Part shown: piece after piece, positions 45,630 to 58,654 of the stretch | Numbering within the stretch: position 1 is the first letter of the stretch | How the letters are laid out: every line of letters begins with the position of its first letter | Assembly (NCBI GenBank): GCA_963662155.1 | Contig: OY759273.1 | Span: 27,122,066 to 27,186,065, forward strand | Direction of reading: 5' to 3' | From: Lamellibrachia columna | Lineage: Eukaryota; Annelida; Polychaeta; Sabellida; Siboglinidae | Length of the DNA stretch: 64,000 nt | The notes under the pieces: model-generated | What the model was told of the DNA's origin: nothing | Database searches by the model: none | Seen by the model: only the letters and a program-made list of their open reading frames with translations | Position numbers and translations under genes: made by a program

Positions 45630-47520
45630 AAAAACTACCACCACAGCTGGATGCTGGAATGTAAGAACTCTGTTCCAGACTGGATGACTTGCACAAGTCA
45701 TTTACACGAGATGAAAGAGTACAAACTAAGCCTCCTTGGCATCACAGAAGCTAGATGGACAGGTGCAGGACGGACAACTTTGGCAACTGGTGACACCATC
45801 CTCTGGTCAGGCAGGAAAGATAATCAACATTGGGATGGGATGGCCCTAGTCATCGGGAAGGAACAGAATAAGACACTCTTGGAATGGAAACCCATCAGTG
45901 AGAGATTACTGTATAGCAGATTCAACTCCACATTTGCAAAGCTGTCAATTATAACTACATATGCACCAATAGAAGATGCAGAAGAGGAAGTGAAGGATGA
46001 CTTATATGAGAGTCTGCAGTCAGCACTAGAAGCATGATGTCTTACTTGTTATTGGAGACTTAAATGCACGAGTTGGTAACAACAACACAGGAAGGGAAAG
46101 AGTCATGGGTAGACAAGGCACTGGCACAATGAACAACATGGAGAAAGGATGTGTGACCTGTGTGAATTCAACATCTTTGTAATTGGAGGAACTATCTTCC
46201 AGCATAAACTGATGCATAAATTAACCTGGAAGTACCCAGATGGCAAAACAGAAAGCCAAATTGATCACATTTTCATAAATGGTAAGTGGCGACGTTCGTT
46301 ACAAGATGTGAGAACCAAGAGACATGCGGACACAGGGGGTGATTACAGCCTTGTGGTAGCTGTTTGACTCTGAAACTGAAAGGAGCCAAGCTCGGGGGAA
46401 AAGACAGAAGCGCTTCAATGTTGCAAGAACGACTGACCCTGACATCAATCAGAAGTTCAACATTGCTCTCAAGAACAGCTACAGTGTGTTGCAGAATGAG
46501 ACTGAAATGACTATAAATGCATTCAACCAGGTAGTGCATGCAGGAAGCAGGAGATACTATCCTTGGCAACCGGAAAACACAGAAGGAAGAGTGGATAGCC
46601 CAGCTTACATGGAAGGCGATTGAAGACAGAAAGCAGATCAAGAAACGTACATTGGATGCCAAGTCCCAAAGACTAAAAGAAAATATATCAAGAGAATATG
46701 CGGAAAAAAACAAAGAAGTGAAAAACAGGGCAAGGAACGATAAACGACATTTCACTGATGGATTTGCTTCAGAGGCAGAGGAAGCAGCGGGCCGTCAAGA
46801 CACGAAGACGCTCTATAGAATCACAAAATGCTTGAATGGTGACTACGGAGCAAGCCAAGGTCAACATGTAAAGGACTAATATGGCAGGTTCCTCTCATAT
46901 GATAAAGAGAAAATATCAAGATGGAAAGAGCACTTTCAGAGCATCTTAAACAGACCAGAACCAGCAACCACAGCTAATATGTAGGAAGCAGAAGATATTG
47001 ATGTCAACCTCGATCGGATCACTGAAACTTAAGTTAGAGAATCTATCAAAGCACTCAGAAATGGAAAGGCACCTGGTGAAGACGGGATCTGTCCAGAGAT
47101 GCTGACTAGAATAGCCCACAAAAATGCATACCTTACAGAACAAGTGTTCGCGGAAGATTCTCCGAATCTTATGGCCTAGAAGAATTTTAAATAAAGAACT
47201 GCACCAGAGGGCAAATGCAAAATCCCTTCCTTACCTAAACTGTGAAGAAGAGAAGATGGAGATGGCTGGGCACGTGTGTCGAATGCCACCAGATGCACTG
47301 CCCAGAATAGCCATCCGCTGAACACCGAATGGGAAGCGGAAAAGGTCGTCCCAATGAGACTTGGCGAAGCACCATGGAGAAAGAGATGAAGTCATGCGGA
47401 CTGACCTGGGAAACCATCGCCAGACAGGCCACAAACCGACAGTAGTGACGCTCTCTTGTGGAAGTCTTATGTGCCACACGAGGCACGAACAGAACTGAGC
47501 AAGTGAGTGAGTGAGGTAAT
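45630..47520 (+). pseudogene. RTE-like non-LTR element with RT core deleted
   Basis: Plus strand. Start TTTTAGCWNVRTLFQTG (45631-45680), stop/frameshift, then YKLSLLGITEARWTGAGRTT, SGRKDNQHWDGMALVIGKEQ and TYAPIEDAEEEVKDDLYESL (to 46037). Frameshift to HDVLLVIGDLNARVGNNN, then CEFNIFVIGGTIFQHKLMHK and SQIDHIFINGKWRRSLQDVR; the endonuclease end SDHHLV is altered to GDYSLV. Linker 46538-46879 and RESIKALRNGKAPGEDGICP (to ~47115). The whole RT palm is then missing and the text resumes at HTLQNKCSRKILRILWPRRI, then EEEKMEMAGHVCRMPPDALP. The 3' end is a short (GTGA)n at 47500-47515, typical of this group. Confidence 0.85.
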
Positions 47521-47820
47521 AATTTGTAATCTGGTGCATTTTGATGTCAAAATAAAACAAAAAAGAAGGAATTCCCAAACAATGCCCCTCTAGTCGTGGA
47601 GAAAAACAATGTACTATACAACAGCATTCATCATCATTTGGAAAACGTGTACTATTGTGACCACGTTTACTAAGAATCAACCATGATATTTGTATTAATA
47701 AACACACGCAAACCCTTTTTAACAGCCATTTAATCATAAGCTAAGAAGACATGTAGACTATGACAATGCCTCAGCAATAAGTGTTTGGAGGCTATCATAT
47801 CTACATAAAGGCTTCTCTTT
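47521..47820. other. Spacer between RTE and hAT relics
   Basis: Nothing recognised. Confidence 0.4.
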
Positions 47821-47829
47821 CATTGGGAC

Positions 47830-48800
47830 GGAATGTTAGCACTAAACGCATGTTCTTTTTGACGACTGAACAAGTGGATGATGCGATCTGCATCCAACTG
47901 CAAGTCTTTGTGGACATGCGTATGAGCCTATCCCGACAAGCACTCAGTTGTCACAGTGTATCGGAGGTAGTTCTGGTGGTACTGAATGATCGATCTGTTG
48001 TGGCAGTCGAGACAGACATCACTAGTATAGTATAGTAGCACGACTGGTATATACATGTTAGGGTACATGACATGAATTATTTCCTGTATCGTGACAACGA
48101 GTGTGTTGGCTCTCACGGCGACATTCACCACCTCCCATCTTGCCTTCCATTTTTTAGCTGATGCAGATCACCTGTCGTCTTGGAGCACCTCGTACGGCTG
48201 GACAATTATCTGTGGTGTCAGATTCACCCACTGCCGTGGTGCGAGGCACTACATGGGCCAGGTAGCGATTCTAAGCTACTAATAAAGTATCCATTTCATG
48301 CAGCAAGTGATCCACGAACGGCAGATACATCGCCCTCATCCAATTCTGGCTGGGCGTGTCGGTTATGTCACCGAGCTCATGGACGATTCCTCTGTCAACC
48401 AGCACTGAGTGGTTTAATTGTTCGCCCCAATCTAAAATCTTCCCGCTAGTTCTACAGAACTGTCAAAGAATGCATTCCATACTTCTTGGTCGGCCCTCTC
48501 CTGTTGCGACTGTGCGGGCAGTTGTGGTGGTTTCTTCTTTGGCAGATGTTACACTGTTTGTAGGAATGTGGTAAGAGGAAATATACTTTGGAGGACACGC
48601 CCAATGGTCACTAGTGTTATGATGAAGTCAACAGGTTTGATAGACAGCTTGTCTTGTCGTCCCCATCTTCTTCCAAATACTCAAGGACAGTGGCTATACC
48701 CCAGTGAATGCAGACTTGAATGTACACCGAGCGTTCGTACGACTAGACTATCGTCTCACAAAGCGATTGCAAATTAGTTTTGTTGTTCATACGACGTTGT
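47830..48800 (-). pseudogene. hAT-superfamily transposase relic
   Basis: Minus strand, read from the right: a region with ITDTPSQNWMRAMYLPFVDH then LLHEMDTL (~48390-48290), stops, and the hAT C-terminal dimerisation block SVSTATTDRSFSTTRTT (48018-47965; usual VSTATAERSFS). A frameshift follows, then THVHKDLQLDADRIIHLFSR then QKEHA (~47925-47850; usual L.NIH......D..I..F). Similar to ZMYM1/52-kDa-repressor-type hAT proteins. Many stops; no terminal repeats found. Confidence 0.65.
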
Positions 48801-51235
48801 GCATCCTTGTCTAACTTTAGTTCAGCCTGTAAAACACCCAACCAACCTCTTGGCTGAGTATAGTTGAAGATGGCGATCTGCTGGACTGTGCCCATCATAT
48901 TTCAAACTAGTGGCTCTTTGCTGACATGCACAATATGAACAATGTGTCCTTTGTATAGTGAGTGTATAGTAGGCGCCAGGTGTCAGCTGCATGATTCGTG
49001 CTTGCACTCCATAATGGATGCCAGCCAGATTATAGAAGGACCATTAAATTTCTGGGGGCGGGTTTGGTTTAAGAAAATATTTGCATAGCCACTGAATGGA
49101 AAAAAGTTGTTTACTATATTGACGTGGAAGCACGTGCGTATATATTCGTGCGGCTATCTACGTGCATGCATATAGTATAGTTATTGCAGAATTACAATCA
49201 TCAGCAAATGACGCAGTTGTGTCTATATTGAGACCAGCGCAATCAGGAAATGACACGACATAACCTCTGCTATACACGGTTAGACCTAATATAGTGCTAA
49301 GGCAACTGAATTATTTAATGCACGTTATGCTGCGGTCGAAATGATTACCAATTGGATCGCAAGAAATTCCAAGAAGCTGCTATTTCAGGATTTCACTGAA
49401 CAACTGACAGTGCATGCATGTATCGCACGCAGGCATGCGGCGCATGCACGCTTAAATAGGACTGAACGATTGACTATGGCACACCTAACTATCGATTAAT
49501 TTGAAAAAAATAACTGATTCATAATTTCATACCTGTCAACTCACACACTTAAGTCGCAAGACTCACAGTTTTTCATCCAATGTCACGCACGATCTTACCG
49601 CAAAGATTTGAAATCTCACGCATGTTTTCATAACCTTTATCAATGAAAAACAGACAAACGAAATTTCCCATTTTCGCGACAATGAGACACATAATCTATA
49701 TGTGTGCGCCGCAAGCGAATTAAGGCCTCTGTTAATTGTACTGATGGTATCCGTCTTTTATCGAATAATGCTAGGCGTGCATTGTTAAACTTCTATTGCG
49801 AATCTCGTGTTCATTTGAATGAAAACGGATCAGTCGTGCAATGTATACGCTGGTCCGCAATTCAACCAAAACTCGATTCACGTGTTGATTTGGCCGGCGC
49901 AAAAGATTCGAAAATTGAATCGCTGCAACGAATGTGCATTGGTCCAATCGCACAAATGCGCGACTCGCAACAAAAGTTTAGCAATGTTCGCCTAACATAA
50001 CGTGTGAAACGCGGTCAGTGGTTGGTCAACAGTTCAGCATCATCCAATGAGATTTCCTGTTGGAAAGCAGTGTAAGCACGTGTTGAAGATCAACCTTACA
50101 TTACCTATGGAATAAAAACAGTTCTTCAATTGCTACTGGAATTCGTTGAAGTTCATGGGTTGAAGTTCATGGGTTGGCTGGGAAAAATTATAGCCCTATA
50201 GGGAACAGTTATGCTAATTATGCCTGATTAGAAAACAGTGACTAGGCTCCCTGTATAATGCTGTATATGTTGACACTTGGACGCCTGAAGGACACGGATA
50301 AACCAGAAAGAATATAACGAAAAGCAACTAAGCAAAAAAGCGTTGGAAAAACGCCTAAAATGTGGATTGTCAGTTAAAATTGACCAGCTTGAATACTTTC
50401 CGCGCCAGTTGTTCAAGCTTTCTCTGGTTTCACTTTGTGTCCGTGTCCTTTCATGGTGATTTGATCTGTTCTCGCTCTCTGATCATTTGTGTGAGATTGG
50501 GTAAATCCGTCGATTTTAGCTCGTCTTTTTTCAGACTCATTTTACACAAAAATCAAGAATAAACGTAGTATCAACTACGACATGTCAGGTCGTCTGTGCA
50601 CATGTGTAGTTTCCTTCTCATGTCATAAGAGCTTCTAGGGTCGGCTATACATTTAACAGGGTCTGTCTGGTAACCGGAGACACAAGCAGTATTCTGGTAC
50701 GCCTTAGTGCTACATGTGATCTTCTATTTCCTCAAGTTTTGTTTCAAATGAACAGTGAGGGCTGAAAGAAATTCTCCCAAACTTTGCTGCTCAATTTCGT
50801 AAACCATGTCGACACAATCATCGTCTAACAAAAGCCCACTTATGGTGAGCTTTTGTTTACACTGTCCCCGTTGCTTTGTGGTGCTATTTGACGTCACAAC
50901 GTTGTGACATCACAGGTGACGTCATTCTTGCCCCTGCCCGATGGTGAACTTTAGTTTTAAATCATATCCGCTTCATAATGCTTATAACATATAACATTGT
51001 CAAAATGCGACTGTCGTGTATAACATAAAGCGTAGAACGGCCTCGTGCGCAGCACAATTTGTAGTATATAAAACGAATTAAAAAAGCGGAAAATGTCGTC
51101 GAAAATGCTGGAAAGAGAGATCACGAAAAAACGGTAATTCCCGTCCGAAAGCGATAATGCTGACATCTATCTATGCACCAGTTCAATAATCGCTGCTGCT
51201 TTAGAAAAATCGTTTTGAAACGGTCCCGACGGCTG
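48801..51235. other. Unassigned region
   Basis: No supported gene. 48820-49010 may be more of the hAT relic. 49700-50000 has a 98-codon ORF without known motifs. A direct repeat 'tgaagttcatgggttg' lies at 50148-50176. Confidence 0.35.
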
Positions 51236-51440
51236 TTGCGCTGGCGAGCGCAGAGCGGCGCCGAACAAAGGTGCTCTGTAACCAATCACCGCGCGCCTTT
51301 GTACAACGGCGCTTAGCCATTGGATATTGGTCGCGCGGAGTTAATACTTTCATCTCGGGCGCCACGCCACGAGCAACCGACGTGAAACTCAAAACTCGTA
51401 ATATAAATGCGCAGTTCGGAAATAAATGAAAGATCATCGC
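51236..51440 (+). promoter_or_regulatory. Possible Pol II promoter / CpG-rich patch
   Basis: CpG-rich stretch with CCAAT boxes in both orientations (aaccaatcaccg 51281; gccattggatattgg 51316-51330) and a TATA-like 'aatataaatgcgc' at 51400-51412. Which gene it would serve is not visible in the window. Confidence 0.3.
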
Positions 51441-52099
51441 TCGCAGCAAGGAAAAAAATACAACCGCAGGTGTTATCCGTCTGGTCGCAAGCCGCTTAGG
51501 TGGATTTTTTATGGCACATACGGTGACCACTAGTCTAATCTAGTAGTCAACTCGGTTGGTTTAAATAAATACGAAGTAGCTGTTTTGAAATAGTAAAAAA
51601 TGCCATAATGTTATCCTGCCACGTTCTCGTGGCATCGTTGGCGGTTGGCTGTGGTAACGAGCGATTGTAATCTACCCCACAATCGCAGTCTGGATCCACC
51701 AACATAACAATGACGTCAGCTGTGACGTATGATTGGTAATGGCTATGCCAGGTTAGTTTATTACAATTCAACGCGTGAGAGAGTTGAAAGGTAAAGACGG
51801 TCTCACAAACGTGATAAATCTAACATAGCGTTACATAATGTGGCGTCATTTCAAAGTCTATACAGACATGTTGTGCAATTTCATGAGATACACTCTAACC
51901 AGTAATGGCAGTATTCACAATCGACGCCAACAAGGCTGCGGTTAGCGGTTTTGCTTAAAGATCCCACTCAGCAATCTGTGCGTTGTAAATTATCGGCAAT
52001 AATCACGCCAGCCATCCGCGCTAAACACTGCGAATGCACGATGTATAATAACCATCAACAGGTCATGAGACAGCGCCAGACAACGTCGCTAAAACCGGA

Positions 52100-52264
52100 A
52101 TAATAGTGCTGCCAAGCTGGATTGAACAAAATGGCGCCAAAACATCGATTGACGTAGCGGCACCGCAGTGTCTGACGCATACGACAGGCCGCAGTCGTCC
52201 ATCAAACCCGAAACAAAGTCCGCTTTGCAACAGCTTTTTGCAAGCTTCGTCGCCTTCCACGTTG
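52100..52264 (+). other. Possible 5' exon ending at a splice donor
   Basis: CpG-rich segment with an AAAATGGCGCCAAAA element (52129-52143, YY1/E2F-like), ending at TTG|GTAAGT (donor at 52265). The ATG inside the element meets a stop after eight codons, so if transcribed this would be untranslated. Speculative. Confidence 0.25.
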
Positions 52265-52270
52265 GTAAGT

Positions 52271-53820
52271 CGCTTCGTCGAATTGCTTTACACTTTTGTA
52301 CGTTAGCCGGCTTGTTACTCGGTATAATAAAAACAGATAACGTCTACGAAATCGTTCGGGCTTGTAATCAATCTCAATGTTGACTCTGTGTCGTGAATTT
52401 CGCAGGCTGATGATACGGGTTCAATGTTTTACTTGTCTCAAAGTTCACGTAACATGTTTACATCGTACGTAACTAATGACTTTGTCACTCGCTCATCTCA
52501 TTCCGTTCCACGAACCCAACAAAAAATGGGAACAGTTGAACTGAAGTGTAGGTTGTTTACCACAATTACGCGTCCGAGCCGTGCGCCATTTTGTCCGCTT
52601 CTTTTAATGGCAATTGTTTTCAACTTAGTGTAACATGTTAACAGGTTCGAAGAGCCCGAACCGTGACACCATAATGGGTTAAAAACGCGATAGCGTGTCT
52701 TTGAACTAGCCGCTTCGTCGATTGGTGCGTTTTCGTTAAATTTGATCTCAAAGGGGCGACTGGTCTTTGGTCTGGCACGATATTGATGTTGAGCGTGGTT
52801 AGCTGCTTTAGCCTTAGGTGTTGCAAAGACTAAACTGTCACCGGAAACCTAACACTCCTACGCAGTGGAGCAAGACTCGGTCTGCTTTACGTTTGCAAAT
52901 GACATGGTAGAGCCCGAGGCGTACTATGTAGCGACCGCCGGCGGAGCGTGACACTTAAAGGGCCCGTCGACTGCTTCAAGTTAACATTGTCAGGGCCGGA
53001 CGAATCAACACAAACCCTCGCAGTGCTGGCAACTGTTTTGATAGAACATGCATTGCAAATACAACTGAAACGCGTTTATTGATCCATCCTTCTTGGCAGC
53101 AATCGTCTATTCTCCACGTCAGAAGCTTTAGTGTGATCGATAAAAGCATTTTGGTTCTTGTTTTGTGGCTTACTTGGCAATTTGCAAATGGCACGTTGGT
53201 GGTGCCAATGCAGTGATAGGTCTGGTCTGAACCAGCAAGACCAGTGCATTTACCAGAGTATGCCACAATGGCTTTCTTGTCCACTTGCCATCTGGTTTCC
53301 CTCGGATCCCAATCTTGTTAAATATTGTTATTAATACCATCCCAATAGTTGGAAGTTGTGTGGTGCACCACTAATATAGAAATAATGTTAGAACGGGTTT
53401 TCTTTGAAGTACCTTTAAGATTAAGAGGTAATTTGTTAAAAGTATTGGAAGAGAGCTATTTCAGCATTAATAGTTATTAAATAACCTAGGTACCAATGTC
53501 AGTTTTGACAGCATGAAGCTTACAGAACCACAACTGTGGACACTTTGTATTTAAATGCATTAACCCACTTTTAAATTTATAACTATCCTGTGCTGTGTAC
53601 GTGCCCCATGGGGCATTGAAAGCCCTTCCACTGCCCAGTGATTTCATCCAGTAGTGCCTCTGGTGCATATGATGCTGTCGGATCCACTTGGGGGGCTAAT
53701 AGATGTTGTCATGACAACGCCACGGTCTGTGTGATCCACTAGAAGGTATGTTTGTGCAAGGCTGAACTTGATACATTCATTGGCAGGTCGTTGGCTGATA
53801 GATTGACCAAACCAGGTGTA
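52271..53820. other. Unassigned region
   Basis: No protein family or RNA recognised; mildly CpG-rich up to ~52990. Confidence 0.35.
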
Positions 53821-54112
53821 AGCAGTGGTCAGCGGCAATTTTTGGGGTTAGACCACATGTCATTAGGAATTGTTTGGGATAGATCACGATTTTGCTTTTC
53901 AATGCCTGGTACAAGCTTCATGTGCCAGCCAGTGGCATTGTTTGAGTATAGACCACAGTTTTATGTCACTACATAGTAGAAGTGGAGTTTCACATGGTGC
54001 CGGTCAGTGGCATTGTTTGGGGATAGACCAGAGTTTTGCCTGCCATTACCCAGTCAATGTGAGTTTGATGTGGTGGTCAGTGGCATTGTTTGGGGTCAGA
54101 CCACAGTTATTA
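53821..54112 (+). repeat. Diverged tandem repeats ('gtcagtggcattgtttgggg')
   Basis: Four to five unequal copies of a 60-80-bp unit containing GTCAGTGGCATTGTTTGGGG and AGACCACAGTT. The ORFs crossing them (74 and 89 codons) are repeat-coded. Confidence 0.75.
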
Positions 54113-55098
54113 ACAGATTGTAACAAACAATACTATTGAAAATTCAGCGTAATCTAATTTGTAATAAATTCAGGACAACTATTTTGAATTAAAATCCCAT
54201 CATTGAAGTGATTTGCTTGATAAGATTGTGCTCATGTTATATTTACACTTTGTACTGTTTACTTGGACTTTCTCACCATTCCTGAAAACTCCACTTCGTT
54301 TTGAAGAGCACTGATGTAATAACATGATTTGAATTGTCACTTGGGAATCCCCACCGCTCATCTCCAGATGTTTACGAAAACATAATCGTGTTGCTTACAA
54401 CAATAAGCATAATTTTATTGTGGTTGTGTCTGTCTGTCTGTCTGTCTGACTGTCAGTTCCCTCATATCTCTGTCAGTTTTGCATGTACAGGGCTGACAAT
54501 TTGTAGGAGTACTTGGGGGCCCATTTAAAAAAGTCTAAATTCCCAGGGGGTGGGGCTATTATAAAGGACATTTGACATAAATTATGTAGCTAAGAACAAT
54601 ACATTGTTATGTACAATTGTTATGCATGCATTTTTTACGATTGTTCTGAATTACATGATCTGAGTCAAACATCTACATAAGTTCCTTTGTACGGCACGAA
54701 TACTTTGTAAAACCAGCAGTTCTACATGATTTTTGAAGCATGAAGTAGTCATTGCCATTGGCACTGCCCTACAAAAATGTTACTGGGTAGTGCAAGGAGT
54801 CATAAGTTCTTGCATTGGCTGTGTTTTTTGCCTCGCAACCCTGAGCAACTCAGCTAGTTTTTAATAGAAAGTACAATATGTGTTCTGTAAAGAGCTGTAC
54901 TTTTTTAAGGAGGCATATGAGAAGTCCAGGTTAAAAACAAAGTATTCTGTTTGTGTAACTTTATAGATTCCAGATTGAAATAAAGTATTGGTTTAGTATA
55001 ACTTCAAAAAGTTCACTTTGGTAAGGCACTGCTCATAAAACACAAGTATTATTGCTTTGCTACAAAGTATTCAAGTTGTCAGTTGACTATTATTTACA
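54113..55098. other. Unassigned region
   Basis: Contains a short (GTCT)n at 54428-54450. No gene seen. Confidence 0.4.
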
Positions 55099-55690
55099 TT
55101 ACTTACTTACATCAGGGGTCCAGCGGATGGCCACTCTTGGAATGGATGTCAGCGACATTCTGCAGACGTGTCCGATCCATTTCCATCTGCGGCATTTAAC
55201 CTCGAGAGAGATGGGCTGCATACCTGTTCTTTCATGGAGTTCCGTGTTGGAGATTTTGTTTGGCCAGTAGATTCGCAGTATCTTCCTGAGGCACTTGTTT
55301 TGGAAAACTTTCAGCATCTGGCATATGCCTTTGGCGACCTTCCATGATTCTGCCGCATATAGTAGCACACTCAGGACGCTGCTCTTGAACAGACGGATTT
55401 TTTTTCTGTTGCTGATCTTGTTTGTCTTCCAGATATTCTTCAGTGGCGCAAATGCCTCTCTTGCCTTTCTAATCCTTGCCTTGATCTCAGACTCCGAGTT
55501 TCCATCTGTTGACACCTTGGCCCCAAGGTAGGTGAACTCGGTCACCTCTTCAATATCCCTTCCTCCATTCGTGATGGGGTCTGCTTTTTGGCTGTTGTTT
55601 CGCAGCATCTTTGTTTTGTTTATGTTTATCTGTAGCCCAATTTTTCCGGCATTTCTTGCAAGTTCATCGCTTTTTTCTTTATTACATTAC
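55099..55690 (-). pseudogene. RTE-like 3' fragment (RT C-terminal)
   Basis: A 169-codon open frame on the minus strand plus upstream codons (ELARNAGKIGLQINI, KTKMLRNNSQ). Motifs: EEVTEFTYLGAKVSTDGNSE, FKSSVLSVLLYAAESWKV, FQNKCLRKILRIYWPNKISN, VKCRRWKWIGHVCRM. Family matches the element at 45630. 5'-truncated at ~55690 (no FADD part). The 3' end is at the (TTAC)n-type 'acttacttacat' at 55100. Uninterrupted, so a fairly young insertion. Confidence 0.85.
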
Positions 55691-55872
55691 TTTTGTTTAA
55701 ACTGCTGGAACTTTCACCCATCACAAGAGCAGGCTGTCTCAGTTGCTAGCAGTTTTTTTTTTAAATTACAAATATCTGATGAGGGTGGTAGATGAAAAAA
55801 AATTTGGACAATGGTTTCCTTGTTCACTTACCATCTAGAGTGTTGCTTCGAATGACAATCTTGCTAAAAACG

Positions 55873-56098
55873 AGATGCATATTGGCTTTATTATAAAGCA
55901 CAATTGTTTCTCTATATTTAAAGTGTGGCATGTGGACCCCCCAGTCCAGGATTTAACAAGATTTGCCATCCAAGCCAAAGGCCCAGATACAAGTGGACAA
56001 GGATGCCAATGTTCATTTGTTGGACTCTCGATAAGCCACATGCCACACTTTAAATATAGAGAAACAATTGTGTTTTATAATAAAGCCAATATGCATCT
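55873..56098. repeat. 63-bp inverted repeat around a 100-bp spacer
   Basis: Left arm 55873-55935, right arm 56036-56098, apparently one mismatch (aaagcac vs aaaacac). Arms run from AGATGCATATTGGC to GGCATGTGG. No target duplication or transposase seen. Could be a MITE-like foldback or a local inverted duplication. Confidence 0.9.
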
Positions 56099-56290
56099 GT
56101 CAAAGGATGTCAAAGAACTCCCCCAGTCCAGGATGTCAAAGGACTCCCCCCATCCAGGATGTCAAAGGACTCCCCCCCAGTCCAGCATGTCAAAGGACTC
56201 CCCCCCCATCCAAGATGTCAAAGGACTCCCCCCCCCCATCCAGGATGTCAAAGGACTCCCCACAGTCCAGGATGCCAAAGGACTGGGGGT
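56099..56290 (+). repeat. ~27-bp minisatellite ('gatgtcaaaggactccccc')
   Basis: About seven units GATGTCAAAGGACTCCCCC(CC)ATCCAG with a variable C-run. The inside of the inverted repeat (AGTCCAGGATTT) shares the CAGTCCAGGAT piece. The 178- and 109-codon ORFs over it are repeat artefacts. Confidence 0.88.
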
Positions 56291-57758
56291 GTCATACCTC
56301 CATGAGAAAACCCCTCCCTATATGGATTTATTCCATTCTGCCACACTTTGTTGCATCAAGGGAATGTTCAGTGTTATTTACCCTTTGTCTAGGGTGACAT
56401 ATCTCTGGTGACTCTGTAAGACTAATGTTTGTATCTAGGGTTATGCACCCTCTGACCGGCTGACAGGTGTGTTCAATTATAGGTGTAGATGTGTTGCATG
56501 GGTCATTTTCGCTGAATGATTGCTAGTCATGGTGGTGTCTGCCCATATTCAGTGAGGTGTGATAGGTACACAGACAGATATGGAGGCCACATTCTCTCCA
56601 GTGCGTTGACAGGATGAGGCTCATCACATAGACATAGATTCCAGGCCTTGTTATTAAGCCTTTGTAGCAAGTGAAAAGATATTGGTTCCCCAAAAGTAAC
56701 TGGCTGAGAATTTTACAGGGATACAAAGACGTACAATCTGTGTAATGTGTAAAGTGTATTTGTGGGCATGTCATAAAAGGGTGTAAATATCAGGGTGACC
56801 AGCAGGTGTCAGCAGTGTGAGTAAGCAAAACAGGGTGACTGGCTGGTGATTCAACTGACCATGACTTCTGGTGACAGACCACATGATAAATCACACTTAG
56901 GCTGCATGGGGTATCACACTCATGGAGAGGGGGCCTATTGATAAGATACATTCTGTATAGGTATCACCTGATCATACCCTGACACTATCACAGTGGCAGG
57001 ATGTATTTAAGATTAAATGTCACATCAGTTTATTTTCCAAAAGATATGTGGACACTATAAGGGGTGAACATACCATATATTAAGTAATTCAGTAATCTGA
57101 TATTAACCAAACTCATGCTCTGAGTGACATCAAAATATGCCCCGAAAAATCCCAGTTGAAATATTTTTGGAAACATTTTCCTGGTTTAATCCAAAAATGT
57201 TTCATCAATTGTTTTAAGATAGATAATTTTGAATAAGGAAAAGTACCATAATTAACATCATTAAATGCACAGTATTGGTCACATGACGCAATTTCTTAGA
57301 AAGAGTTGCAGGTCAGTATAACACTTCCATCATGTGATTAATTACATGGTAAACTCTTAAAACCACTTATGCTATATGTTTACACAGGACTTAAGTTAAC
57401 ATGCAGTGTCCCTGAACTTGTACTTTCCGTGACCAAATTTTATTTGTCCTGAAAACATAGACTTAATTTGCACCTTTGTGGCACGTATTCCTGTAGACTG
57501 TAGTTTGTTATTGTATTGTACATGCATTGTAACATACAAAAACTAATGTATGTATGTATGATAGTGTTTAATTGTTTATAAAAACATGGGCAGTTGGTAC
57601 GCACAGAATGTCTGTATACTAAATTAGCAACTGGTATCCAAGCAGCGGTAAATAGTAAATACCAACAGTAAATAAACACATATGTTGACAAAAGCTGGTG
57701 TAGACAATTGACAGAGTGTGGTTGTAATCTCTATTATGTTAGCTGCCTGAGAAAGCTG

Positions 57759-57761
<3 letters not shown>
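56291..57761. other. Unassigned region
   Basis: No gene, RNA or named repeat recognised. Confidence 0.4.
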
Positions 57762-57846
<85 letters not shown>

Positions 57847-57953
57847 GTGCGCACGTGTGCGCACGTGTGTGTATGTGCATGTGCACACTTGTATGTGGGT
57901 GTGAGCATGTGAGTACATATGTGCATGAGTGTGTGAATGTATGCATGCATGCA

Positions 57954-57997
<44 letters not shown>

Positions 57998-58045
57998 TGT
58001 GTGTGTGTGTGCGTGTGCATGCGTGTGTGTGTTTGTGTGCACGCA
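57762..58045. repeat. (GT)n / (GCGT)n compound microsatellite
   Basis: About 80 bp of pure GT (57762-57841), then mixed GTGC/GTAT, then (TGCG)n at 57950-58000. Alternating purine-pyrimidine DNA that could form Z-DNA. The Cys/Val and His/Thr ORFs here are artefacts. Confidence 0.95.
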
Positions 58046-58654
58046 TGTGCGCAATAACCACAACTGCATGCACCACTTACTGGTGCATGCAGTTGTAGTT
58101 AGTGTGTCTGCACTGGCGTTAGTCTCGTGGCATGGCAAAAACACTGATGTAATTTTTAATGTTGAGTCAGTGCAGGTTTTGAACATTGCCTACTGTGTTT
58201 ATTATTACTGTGATAATAAACAACATCAGTTGAAGTATATAGTGTCAGCAGTCCAAATGGGGCTAATGGTTTAGGTAGTTTGATTGCTTTACCATATACA
58301 TGTATGTCTACCTGCCAAAGACATTCAGGTAGCTGTTAATATCAAGCCGTGATATGACATATTACCATTCCTAAGTATAGCATTGTGATAAACAATCTGC
58401 ACTGGTACACATAGCTACTGGCTAGTGCCTAGCTATAGAGGCAAGCAGGTAACCTGTAAAATATACAATCAATTTAATGTAAGTTGTCAAACATAGAATT
58501 TATCCATTTTCACCTTCTAGATCATCTCTTAGTTGATATCACCCACAATTTTTTTATGCCAGTAGATGGCTGCTTAAGTCACCGAGGGATAGGTAAGTGG
58601 GAATAAGTGGATGTTAGTTTTTCATAAAATAAACTATGCTTCATAAATATACTG
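58046..58654. other. Unassigned spacer
   Basis: A short inverted repeat CTGCATGCACCA / TGGTGCATGCAG flanks the middle of 58062-58094. Otherwise nothing seen. Confidence 0.4.

Noticed and set aside
46273..47737. Minus-strand ORFs of 160 and 168 codons
   Set aside because: Antisense shadows of the RTE-like element.
55875..56411. 178-codon ORF
   Set aside because: Covers the inverted repeat and minisatellite; Asp/Ser/Pro/Lys repeats come from the tandem units.
57624..58274. 150-188-codon His/Thr and Cys/Val ORFs
   Set aside because: Translated (GT)n and (TGCG)n repeats on both strands.
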